From Propionibacteriaceae bacterium (lineage in GTDB: Bacteria; Actinomycetota; Actinomycetes; Propionibacteriales; Propionibacteriaceae): a stretch of DNA of 5,216 nt. Shown piece by piece: positions 1 through 5,204 of the stretch. The stretch lies in NCBI GenBank assembly GCA_031260385.1, contig JAIRKB010000288.1:1-5216 (forward strand), read 5' to 3'. The first letter of the stretch is position 1. Each line of letters begins with the position of its first letter. Both the position numbers and the translations under genes were made by a program. The notes beneath the pieces are model-generated. The model was not told where the DNA came from. It saw only the letters and a program-made list of their open reading frames with translations, and did not search any database.

Positions 1-265
1 CGTCATCATCCCCTTATCGGTCTCTCCCCAGATTCTCGCCGTGCTCAAACCCGGTGACCACGTCTCGATCTTCTTGTCTAGTTCCTCGAACGCCGAAGTG
101 ACGATCGCCCGCGGCATTCGGATCGTCACCATCCCGGCTAGTGACTCCGGCGGCCTGTTCGGCTCAGGGGGTGGCAACCTGATCCTCGTCGAAGTCCCCG
201 AAGCCCTAGCGGCTCAAATCACCGCCTCCGGCGGCTTAGGCTCCACCACCATCGCCCTCGAGTGA
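1..265 (+). CDS. SAF-domain protein, C-terminal part (5' end outside window)
   Basis: The open frame enters from the left edge (first whole codon at position 2) and ends at TGA 263-265, giving the last 88 residues. The visible part reads VIIPLSVSP, then a LKPGDHVSIF block, a short ARGIRIV strand, a Gly/Ser-rich loop (GLFGSGGG) and an ILVEVPEALAAQI segment. This order (beta strand ending in LxPGDxV, variable loop, then VxVPxxxAxxI) is typical of the C-terminal half of actinobacterial SAF-domain proteins, which resemble the pilus-assembly protein CpaB/RcpC and the flagellar P-ring chaperone FlgA. Such proteins usually have one N-terminal membrane anchor and an extracytoplasmic SAF domain; that part is not visible here. 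An internal GTG at 41 could be misread as a start, but the frame is open upstream of it and the PGD motif needs the preceding strand. The family call rests on pattern recognition of a fragment, and its specific role cannot be given. Confidence 0.6.
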   Translation, partial: VIIPLSVSPQILAVLKPGDHVSIFLSSSSNAEVTIARGIRIVTIPASDSGGLFGSGGGNLILVEVPEALAAQITASGGLGSTTIALE

Positions 266-306
266 GGCTAGCGGTCGACGCGGGCGGAACCGCCACCGGC
301 TAGTTT
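266..306. terminator. Possible bidirectional terminator hairpin between convergent genes
   Basis: An imperfect inverted repeat spans the junction of the two convergent genes. The left arm CTAGCGGT (268-275) pairs with ACCGGCTAG (295-303) apart from one bulged base. Inside it GGCG (283-286) can pair with CGCC (291-294) around a GAAC loop. Three T residues follow on the + strand, and there is no clear T-run on the - strand. The stem overlaps the last codons of the kinase. The position fits a shared terminator, but the asymmetric bulge and short U-tract make this a weak call. Confidence 0.25.
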
Positions 307-1377
307 GAGAACCTCGGCTTTGGTGGCCATGGTGGTGTCGCCGGGGGTGGTCATGGCGAGAGCGCCGTGGGCGGCGCCATATTGGACGGCTTGGCCGAGC
401 TCGACCCCTTCAAGCAAACCGAAAATCAGGCCGGAGGCGAAGGAGTCACCACCGCCGACCCGATCGAGGATTTCGAGGTGGGGGCGTAGGGTCGCTTCGA
501 CTAAGCCGGTTTCTTCCGACCAGGCGATCGCCCCCCAGTCATTACGGGAGGCCGAGTGGACGGTCCGCAAGGTGGTGGCGATGACGGCGAAGTTCGGATA
601 GGCCTGGCGAACCTCTTCGATCATGGCCGCGAAGGCGCCGACTTCGAGGTTGGTCAGATTCGCGTTCACCCCGGCGACCTCGAAACCAAGGGCAGCGGTG
701 AAATCCTCTTCGTTGCCGAGCATGACATCGACATAGTGGGCGAGTTCCCGGTTAACCGCCCTCGCTTTTTCCTGGCCGCCAATCGCCTTCCACAAGCTAG
801 AACGGTAGTTCAAATCGTAGGAGACAATGGTGCCGTGGCGCTTAGCCGCCTTGACAGCCGCGAGGGCGGTTTCCGCGGAGGTTTCTGACAGGGCGGCAAA
901 GATCCCGCCGGTATGGAACCAGCGCGCGCCTAGCTCGCCAAAGAGATGATCCCAATCGACTGCCTCCGGCGCCATCTGAGAGATCGCCGTTAGCCCACGA
1001 TCCGAGACCCCGACCGCGCCTCGAACCCCGAAACCACGCTCGGTAAAGTTAAGCCCGTTACGGACCGTTCGACCGACCCCATCACCAGCCACCCAGTCGA
1101 TCAGCGGATCAACCCCTCCCGCCAGAATGCAGTCTTCCACCAGACGACCGACGGGGTTGTCGACCAGAGCGGTCACCACCGCCGTACGCATCCCAAAAGC
1201 GCGCCGTAATCCCCGGACGACGTTGTATTCGCCGCCGCCTTCCCAGACCCGAAACTGCCTGGTCGTGTGGATCCGTTCCTCGCCGGGGTCGAGTCGCAAC
1301 ATCACCTCGCCGAGCGATACCGCATCGTAGCGGCAGTCCGCCGCCGATCGTAGGGTGAGCCCGTTTTCCTTGGCCAC
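268..1377 (-). CDS. kdgK: PfkB-family sugar kinase, probable 2-keto-3-deoxygluconate kinase
   Basis: This 369-residue ribokinase/PfkB-fold cytoplasmic kinase probably phosphorylates 2-keto-3-deoxygluconate to its 6-phosphate with ATP, a step in uronate/pectin-sugar breakdown or the Entner-Doudoroff route. The fold begins at YDAVSLGEVMLRLDP (17-31). The sugar-binding GGGEYN segment is at 47-52, DLNYR at 188-192, GNEED at 221-225, and the PfkB signature DRVGGGDSF at 305-313, with D311 the expected catalytic base. Many PfkB kinases have GAGD here; GGGD is a common variant in KDG-kinase-like proteins of Gram-positives. The start is GTG at 1377, with a strong GAGAGGGGG ribosome site (1392-1384) six bases upstream. 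The 17-residue N-terminal lead is not part of the fold, but no better start lies within it. The gene has its own promoter and a palindromic operator candidate. No aldolase or uronate gene is in view, so the substrate comes from family resemblance only; another keto-sugar or fructose-type substrate is possible. Confidence 0.82.
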   Translation of the reverse strand: MAKENGLTLRSAADCRYDAVSLGEVMLRLDPGEERIHTTRQFRVWEGGGEYNVVRGLRRAFGMRTAVVTALVDNPVGRLVEDCILAGGVDPLIDWVAGDGVGRTVRNGLNFTERGFGVRGAVGVSDRGLTAISQMAPEAVDWDHLFGELGARWFHTGGIFAALSETSAETALAAVKAAKRHGTIVSYDLNYRSSLWKAIGGQEKARAVNRELAHYVDVMLGNEEDFTAALGFEVAGVNANLTNLEVGAFAAMIEEVRQAYPNFAVIATTLRTVHSASRNDWGAIAWSEETGLVEATLRPHLEILDRVGGGDSFASGLIFGLLEGVELGQAVQYGAAHGALAMTTPGDTTMATKAEVLKLAGGGSARVDR

Positions 1378-1383
1378 GGTTGG

Positions 1384-1392
1384 CCCCCTCTC
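1384..1392 (-). promoter_or_regulatory. Ribosome binding site supporting the GTG start of the kinase
   Basis: GAGAGGGGG reads 1392-1384 on the - strand and lies six bases before GTG 1377-1375. It supports a non-ATG start at this position. Confidence 0.65.
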
Positions 1393-1406
1393 GCCTGCAC
1401 TTCAGA

Positions 1407-1421
1407 TATTCGCCGCGAATA
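1407..1421. promoter_or_regulatory. Perfect 15-bp palindrome, candidate repressor operator
   Basis: TATTCGCCGCGAATA is a perfect inverted repeat with 7-bp arms around one central base. It begins about 5 bp downstream of the kinase -10 box, over the predicted transcription start. This is the classic location for a repressor of a sugar-utilisation gene (LacI-, GntR- or IclR-type). No regulator gene is visible in the window, so the cognate factor is unknown. Confidence 0.5.
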
Positions 1422-1426
1422 CCCTC

Positions 1427-1455
1427 ATTATCCCTCGACGGAGGTACATTTGCAA
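1427..1455 (-). promoter_or_regulatory. Sigma-70-like promoter of the sugar kinase gene
   Basis: On the - strand a -35 box TTGCAA (1455-1450; 4 of 6 matches to TTGACA) and a -10 box GATAAT (1432-1427; 5 of 6 matches to TATAAT) are separated by exactly 17 bp. The predicted transcription start is near 1420, about 43 bp upstream of the GTG start. The promoter lies just after the CPBP-2 stop codon, in the only gene-free stretch between coding regions (1378-1466). I see no terminator between CPBP-2 and this promoter, so some read-through from upstream is possible. Confidence 0.55.
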
Positions 1456-1466
1456 TATTTCGGATG

Positions 1467-2672
1467 CTATTCGACTATTCGGAAAGGTATCGAGTCCTCA
1501 TCCACGAACGGGGTCACCATCGGGTCCGGGATTGGCGGTGCCCAGACCGGCGCACCATACGGCACTGGCACAGCCCAAGGCTCCGCCATCGGGGCTTCGC
1601 GAACGGTCGAATCGAAGCGAGGCAAGTCGGCGGGGGTCGCCTGTTCGGCGGCGGTCAGGCTGAGGATCATCGTCCGAGCCCTCACCACTTGGGGGATCGA
1701 CGCCGCCGGAGCCGCCATCCGGACCAAACCGCGCCGACGCGCTAACCAGTCGATGATCAGGGCCATGGCAATCTCAACCGCCAGGTAGATCATTAGGGCC
1801 GGCGAACCTGAGCCATCACCGCGTTCAAACATGTTTGAGAAATCCGAGAAAGGTAGGGTCCACAAGGCTAGCAAATTCCAGATGATATGGGAGGCGACAG
1901 CGGCCTCCACCCCACCGGTGCGATAGCACAGCCACCACATAACTAGGGCAACACCGAAGTAGTAAATGTTCAGCCAAAGATCCTGGGAACCATGCATCCA
2001 CATGAACAGCCCCGATGTGACCAGGGCAGACAAGATCAGCCCTACTCCTCGTACAGGTATTAGGGCACAGACAAGCCTCGGCACCAGCCCGCGTAAGAAG
2101 AACTCTTCGGCGGCGGCCTGCAGGGGAGTCGTCAGCAGGATCGCGGCGATCATGAACCAGGTGTAGGGCAGAATCGCCAACTCGTCGAACCCGGCATTCT
2201 CCACCCCACCGATCAAAATATCACCGCCGGTCATCGCCAGATATCCGATGGTAAACACTCCTAGTGTTAGGCCGAACCACTTCCACCGGAAGCGTCCGAC
2301 CACCGACGACAGCCACCCGAAACCTTGCTTATAGAACAGCCAAGCCACTAGGACGGCCAAGGGAATAGAGGCGACGATGCTGAGGTTGTTGATCAAGAAG
2401 ACGGCGGGCGTCGTGGCGATCTCGCCGGTCTCAAGGGTTTCAAGGTCCGAAATGATCATGGCGATACTGGCGATTAGCTGGACAACGAACCACAGAACGC
2501 CGGTGACCACCAGCGCGATCAACGCCCACCACCACTTGCGGGCCGGAACCTCGAAGAACCTAAAGTGATCCTTCAACTGGGTCGGCTGGAACAGCTTCTG
2601 CGGCGCTGGCTTCAGCCAGACCATCGGCGCCATCGGCCCGGGAGGTGCTGCGTAATAATACGGTGTCTCCAT
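1467..2672 (-). CDS. CPBP-family intramembrane metalloprotease (module copy 2)
   Basis: This 401-residue polytopic membrane protein has the CPBP (CAAX protease and bacteriocin-processing, formerly Abi) core. The family are glutamate/histidine intramembrane proteases related to eukaryotic Rce1, and bacterial members are linked to bacteriocin self-immunity and peptide processing. All three motifs are intact: EEFFLR (E189, E190, R194), FMWMH (F223, H227) and HIIWN (H262, N266). The N-terminus is a Pro/Tyr-rich cytoplasmic stretch (1-29), then a PTQLKDHFRFFEVPAR juxtamembrane block (30-45). About eight hydrophobic segments lie between 47 and 312, followed by a basic ARRRGLVRMA stop (311-320). The long C-terminal tail (321-401) becomes rich in Pro and aromatic residues. 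ATG 2672 was chosen because AGAGGGG (2687-2681) lies 8 nt upstream and the N-terminus then aligns with copy 1; a TTG at 2723 is open but lacks this support. Its first 113 nt overlap Pr6Pr-2 in another frame. The substrate is unknown. Confidence 0.85.
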   Translation of the reverse strand: METPYYYAAPPGPMAPMVWLKPAPQKLFQPTQLKDHFRFFEVPARKWWWALIALVVTGVLWFVVQLIASIAMIISDLETLETGEIATTPAVFLINNLSIVASIPLAVLVAWLFYKQGFGWLSSVVGRFRWKWFGLTLGVFTIGYLAMTGGDILIGGVENAGFDELAILPYTWFMIAAILLTTPLQAAAEEFFLRGLVPRLVCALIPVRGVGLILSALVTSGLFMWMHGSQDLWLNIYYFGVALVMWWLCYRTGGVEAAVASHIIWNLLALWTLPFSDFSNMFERGDGSGSPALMIYLAVEIAMALIIDWLARRRGLVRMAAPAASIPQVVRARTMILSLTAAEQATPADLPRFDSTVREAPMAEPWAVPVPYGAPVWAPPIPDPMVTPFVDEDSIPFRIVE

Positions 2673-3348
2673 GGTTATTTCCCCTCTGCTGTGAGACTTT
2701 TCGGAGGCTGACCTTGCGGTCAAGGAGGTAAGTAAGGTGGGCTAAGCCCAAGAAAACGACCAGGATCGCCCCAATATAGGCGATAACTCCTAGCCCTAGG
2801 CGATCGAAATCTAGGAAGAAGTATGGAAAGCGGGTCGTCTCATCGTCGAAATGATAGACATAACCAGCCACCGCCGCAATGTTGACGAACAAGACGTAGA
2901 AGAGCGGGAAAATGCAGGCATAGTAGACATCGCGGTATTTTAGTTGACCCGGTTTGGAAAAGACGATGTAGTCAGTCAGACACAGCAGCGGCACGAGGGT
3001 GTGAACGGCAATGTTGTCGAAACTAAGGAGAAACCCCAACCCCAGATTCGGTGCCAGCAGCCCCCAAAAGACCACCAAGGTCACCAACAGGTCAATAGTC
3101 ACCACCATCGTCAGCCGCCGGAGATAACTAGCCTCCCCACGCGGGCCCTGACGCAGCCCCCGAATCGTCGCAACAACCAAGATCGTGAATAGGATGATGG
3201 CGAGAAGATTGGACTGGATCGTATAGAACATCAAAGCCCGGGGGCTAAAGGTCCCCCGAAATAGCCCAACCTGTCGGCCTAAGGCAACGGCGGCCACCAG
3301 CAGCGCTCCCACCCGAAAGGCCAGCGCTAGTCGACGATCCTGAACCAC
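2560..3348 (-). CDS. Pr6Pr (FAR-17a/AIG1-like) six-helix membrane protein, copy 2, with overprinted C-terminal tail
   Basis: This 262-residue integral membrane protein has about six hydrophobic segments (roughly 8-28, 42-62, 79-99, 104-130, 142-162 and 185-208). Family hallmarks are FYTIQSNLL (41-49), a loop His in VHTLVP (H116), GQLKYRDVYYACIFP (134-148) and RFPYFFLDFD (173-182). The eukaryotic relatives AIG1 and ADTRP hydrolyse fatty-acid esters of hydroxy fatty acids with a Thr and a His; T43 and H116 are candidates for that pair, though bacterial function is unproven. GTG 3348 is preferred because AAAGGGG lies 5 nt upstream and the protein then begins MVQDRRL, matching MNRNRRL of copy 1 residue for residue. 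GTG 3387 or ATG 3372 would add 13 or 8 residues with no counterpart. After about residue 212 comes a tail absent from copy 1: basic, then Ala/Asp/Glu-rich. Its last 37 residues are encoded inside CPBP-2 in another frame, ending at TAG 2562-2560. Confidence 0.78.
   Translation of the reverse strand: MVQDRRLALAFRVGALLVAAVALGRQVGLFRGTFSPRALMFYTIQSNLLAIILFTILVVATIRGLRQGPRGEASYLRRLTMVVTIDLLVTLVVFWGLLAPNLGLGFLLSFDNIAVHTLVPLLCLTDYIVFSKPGQLKYRDVYYACIFPLFYVLFVNIAAVAGYVYHFDDETTRFPYFFLDFDRLGLGVIAYIGAILVVFLGLAHLTYLLDRKVSLRKVSQQRGNNHGDTVLLRSTSRADGADGLAEASAAEAVPADPVEGSL
2681..2687 (-). promoter_or_regulatory. Ribosome binding site that sets the CPBP-2 start
   Basis: AGAGGGG (2687-2681) lies 8 nt before ATG 2672, inside the coding region of Pr6Pr-2. 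It decides for this ATG over the TTG 51 nt upstream and implies that CPBP-2 translation begins on RNA still being translated for Pr6Pr-2. Confidence 0.6.
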
Positions 3349-3353
3349 GACCA

Positions 3354-3360
3354 CCCCTTT
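3354..3360 (-). promoter_or_regulatory. Ribosome binding site that sets the Pr6Pr-2 start
   Basis: AAAGGGG (3360-3354) lies 5 nt before GTG 3348-3346. The alternatives GTG 3387 and ATG 3372 have no comparable purine run in front, so this site favours the shorter protein. Confidence 0.55.
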
Positions 3361-3373
3361 CTCAAGGACCATA

Positions 3374-4537
3374 CTAGTGGGATTCACCGCTGGTTTGAGG
3401 GATATCGGTCTGGGAGGTAAAGCCGGGGGTCTCGCGGGGGGTGGAGGCGAGGCGGGGGAGGTCGGCTTCGGTCGCTGGTTCGGCGGCGGCGAGGTTGAGG
3501 ACCAGCGTCTTGGCCTTGACTACGTGGGGAATCGGCGCTGACGGGGAGGCCATCCGGACTAGGCCGCGACGGCGGGCTAACCAGTCAATAATCAAAGCGA
3601 GGACGACTTGGACCGCCAGATAGAGCATTAACGCGGGCGAGCCGGTCAGACCATCACTGCTATCGATCATCGCCGCGAGGTCCGAGAATGGCAGGAACCA
3701 CATCTCCACCACATTTACGGTGATATGCAAGGCAACACTGGCCTCCAATCCACCGGTGCGATAACACAGCCACCACAGGACCAGGCCCAAACCGAAATAG
3801 TAAAGATTGGACCAAAGGTCTGACACGTAGTGGGCCCACATGAACAGCCCCGATGACACCAGGGCGGAGAAGATCAGTCCCACCGACCGTACGGGAATAA
3901 GGGCGCTGATCAGCCTCGGCATGAGAGCGCGCCACAGGTATTCCTCCCCCGCTGACTGAAGAGGGGTCGTCAGCAGGATCACCACGATCATAAACCCGGT
4001 ATAGGGCCAGATTGCCAGGTCATTCAGATCGACATTGCTTGGCCCAAGGGTCAATATCTCGCCGACCTTCATTGCTAGGTAACCGAAAGCGAAGATCCCT
4101 AGGGTTGTTCCGAACCACTTCCAGCGAAAGCGCCCCACCACCGAGGACAACCAGCCGAAACCCTGTTTATAGAACAGCCAGGCGACAACGACCGCCACGG
4201 GGATAGAGGCGGCGGAAAAAAGGTTGTAGATCAAGAACTCCGCTGGTAGCAGAATCTCGGGAGAATCAATTGCCTCTCGGCGAGTAAAAACCACTAGGAA
4301 GTAGGTAATTACGTCGATGAAACCGCTAACGATGGTAAGCGACAACCACAAGCCCGCACTAACCAGGATCGCGATGTAAGCCCATGTCAATGTCCGGGTT
4401 GGAACCGCGAAGAACCCAAAGTAATCTTTTAGCTGGGTTGGTAGGTTGGGCTCGTTTTGTGGCGGTTTTCCCAAGATGATCGGGGACGGTGGCCCGGGTT
4501 GTGGAGCGTGATAGTTCTGATTCCCCATGGCGGACAT
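3374..4537 (-). CDS. CPBP-family intramembrane metalloprotease (module copy 1)
   Basis: This 387-residue paralogue of the downstream CPBP protein is clearly alignable from the N-terminal cytoplasmic segment to about residue 362. Catalytic motifs are intact: EEYLWR (E198, E199, R203), FMWAH (F232, H236) and HITVN (H271, N275). It shows the same plan: Pro-rich N-terminus, PTQLKDYFGFFAVPTR block (33-48), about eight membrane segments and a cytoplasmic tail. The tail (after 362) is shorter than in copy 2 and lacks its aromatic/Pro-rich end. The start is uncertain. ATG 4537 lies one base after the Pr6Pr-1 stop (TAG-T-ATG), with AGG 5 nt upstream. TTG 4552 has AGGA 7 nt upstream and would overlap Pr6Pr-1 by 14 nt. 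ATG 4528 aligns exactly with the copy-2 start but has no ribosome site. Any of these leaves the core unchanged, and tight coupling to Pr6Pr-1 is likely. No substrate can be named. Confidence 0.84.
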   Translation of the reverse strand: MSAMGNQNYHAPQPGPPSPIILGKPPQNEPNLPTQLKDYFGFFAVPTRTLTWAYIAILVSAGLWLSLTIVSGFIDVITYFLVVFTRREAIDSPEILLPAEFLIYNLFSAASIPVAVVVAWLFYKQGFGWLSSVVGRFRWKWFGTTLGIFAFGYLAMKVGEILTLGPSNVDLNDLAIWPYTGFMIVVILLTTPLQSAGEEYLWRALMPRLISALIPVRSVGLIFSALVSSGLFMWAHYVSDLWSNLYYFGLGLVLWWLCYRTGGLEASVALHITVNVVEMWFLPFSDLAAMIDSSDGLTGSPALMLYLAVQVVLALIIDWLARRRGLVRMASPSAPIPHVVKAKTLVLNLAAAEPATEADLPRLASTPRETPGFTSQTDIPQTSGESH

Positions 4538-4538
4538 A

Positions 4539-5204
4539 CTAGCCTGGTTCAAGGCCTTTTCCTAGATATCGACCACCGAGGTAGACCAGGTGGGAGGCGA
4601 CCAGGAAGACCCCCAGCAGGCTGACTAGGTATTGCAAGGCGGTCCAACCGAGGAGATCGAAGTCGAGGAAGAAGTAGGGGAAGCGGACGGTGGTGTCGGC
4701 GATTAGGTAGTAGACGCGACCGGATAAGGCGACGCCGACCACACCAGTGAGATAGCTGAGAGGGAAGATGCAGGCGTAGTAGACATCGCGATACTTCACT
4801 TGGCCAGCCGAGGAGAAGAGCAGGAAATCGGCGAGGGGGGCTAAGGGGGTGACGGTATGTACGAGGAGGTTTTCGATTCCCAGCAGGTAGGAGGCGTTAG
4901 CCAGCGGTGCCAACAAAGTCCAGAACACCACTAGAGTCACCAGCAGGTCAACACTGACGACCATCACCAGCCGCGAACACCACGGTGGGTCCCTCGGACG
5001 CCCAACCCGCCGCCCATACACCGTACGCACCGTTAAAATCGCAAATAAGACCACCGCCAGCAGATTCGACTGCGCCGTGTAGGACATAAACGATCGCAAA
5101 CTAAGCAAACCCTCAAACAAGCTGACCTGCAGCGCAAGACCCACCATGGTGACCACCAAAGCACTCACCCGAAAACCCAAGACCAATCGACGATTCCGAT
5201 TCAT
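4539..5204 (-). CDS. Pr6Pr (FAR-17a/AIG1-like) six-helix membrane protein, copy 1
   Basis: This 221-residue integral membrane protein is complete, starting at ATG 5204 with GAGG (5213-5210) 5 nt upstream. About six hydrophobic segments are seen (roughly 8-28, 42-59, 79-99, 104-130, 142-160 and 178-208). Conserved blocks match copy 2 at nearly identical numbering: SYTAQSNLL (41-49), VHTVTP with H116, GQVKYRDVYYACIFP (134-148, identical to copy 2 except one residue) and RFPYFFLDFD (164-173). T43 and H116 occupy the same positions as in copy 2 and are candidates for the Thr/His pair known from AIG1/ADTRP lipid hydrolases. That is family-level inference, since bacterial Pr6Pr proteins have no established reaction that I know of. 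Unlike copy 2 it stops soon after the last helix (GKGLEPG, TAG 4541-4539). It is the first gene of the four-gene cluster in view; its promoter and anything upstream are beyond the right edge. Confidence 0.8.
   Translation of the reverse strand: MNRNRRLVLGFRVSALVVTMVGLALQVSLFEGLLSLRSFMSYTAQSNLLAVVLFAILTVRTVYGRRVGRPRDPPWCSRLVMVVSVDLLVTLVVFWTLLAPLANASYLLGIENLLVHTVTPLAPLADFLLFSSAGQVKYRDVYYACIFPLSYLTGVVGVALSGRVYYLIADTTVRFPYFFLDFDLLGWTALQYLVSLLGVFLVASHLVYLGGRYLGKGLEPG

Larger units (their letters stand above)
1467..5204 (-). repeat. Ancient tandem duplication of a Pr6Pr-CPBP gene pair
   Basis: Unit 1 (5204 to about 3374) and unit 2 (3348 to about 1467) carry the same two genes in the same order and orientation, each about 1.8-1.9 kb. 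The proteins align along nearly their whole length, including N-termini and junctions. DNA has diverged: in one fully conserved 25-codon block I count 11 differences in 75 nt, all silent. No insertion sequence or long direct repeat is visible at the borders, so the duplication is old and its mechanism is not recorded here. Confidence 0.85.

Noticed and set aside
305..1330. Several + strand open frames opposite the kinase
   Set aside because: They are antisense shadows with Arg/Pro/Ser-rich, low-complexity translations and no recognisable domain.
2560..2710. Frameshift as the cause of the Pr6Pr-2 tail
   Set aside because: The phase between the Pr6Pr frame and the aligned CPBP ATG is the same in both copies, so no indel is needed; the difference is presence or absence of a stop.
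2673..2723. N-terminal extension of CPBP-2 to a TTG at 2723 (17 extra residues)
   Set aside because: The TTG lacks a clear ribosome site, the extension lies within Pr6Pr-2, and ATG 2672 has a strong AGAGGGG site and aligns with copy 1.
3349..3387. Longer Pr6Pr-2 from GTG 3387 or ATG 3372
   Set aside because: These add residues with no counterpart in copy 1 and have weaker ribosome sites; GTG 3348 makes both copies align from residue 1.
3660..3935. 91-residue - strand open frame inside CPBP-1
   Set aside because: It is an alternate frame of the catalytic core of CPBP-1, with no homologous open frame that I can recognise.
1467..4537. Phage abortive-infection or toxin-antitoxin system, from the old name Abi for CPBP proteins
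   Set aside because: The name is historical. The motifs are those of membrane proteases, and no toxin, nuclease, reverse transcriptase or mobile element is present.
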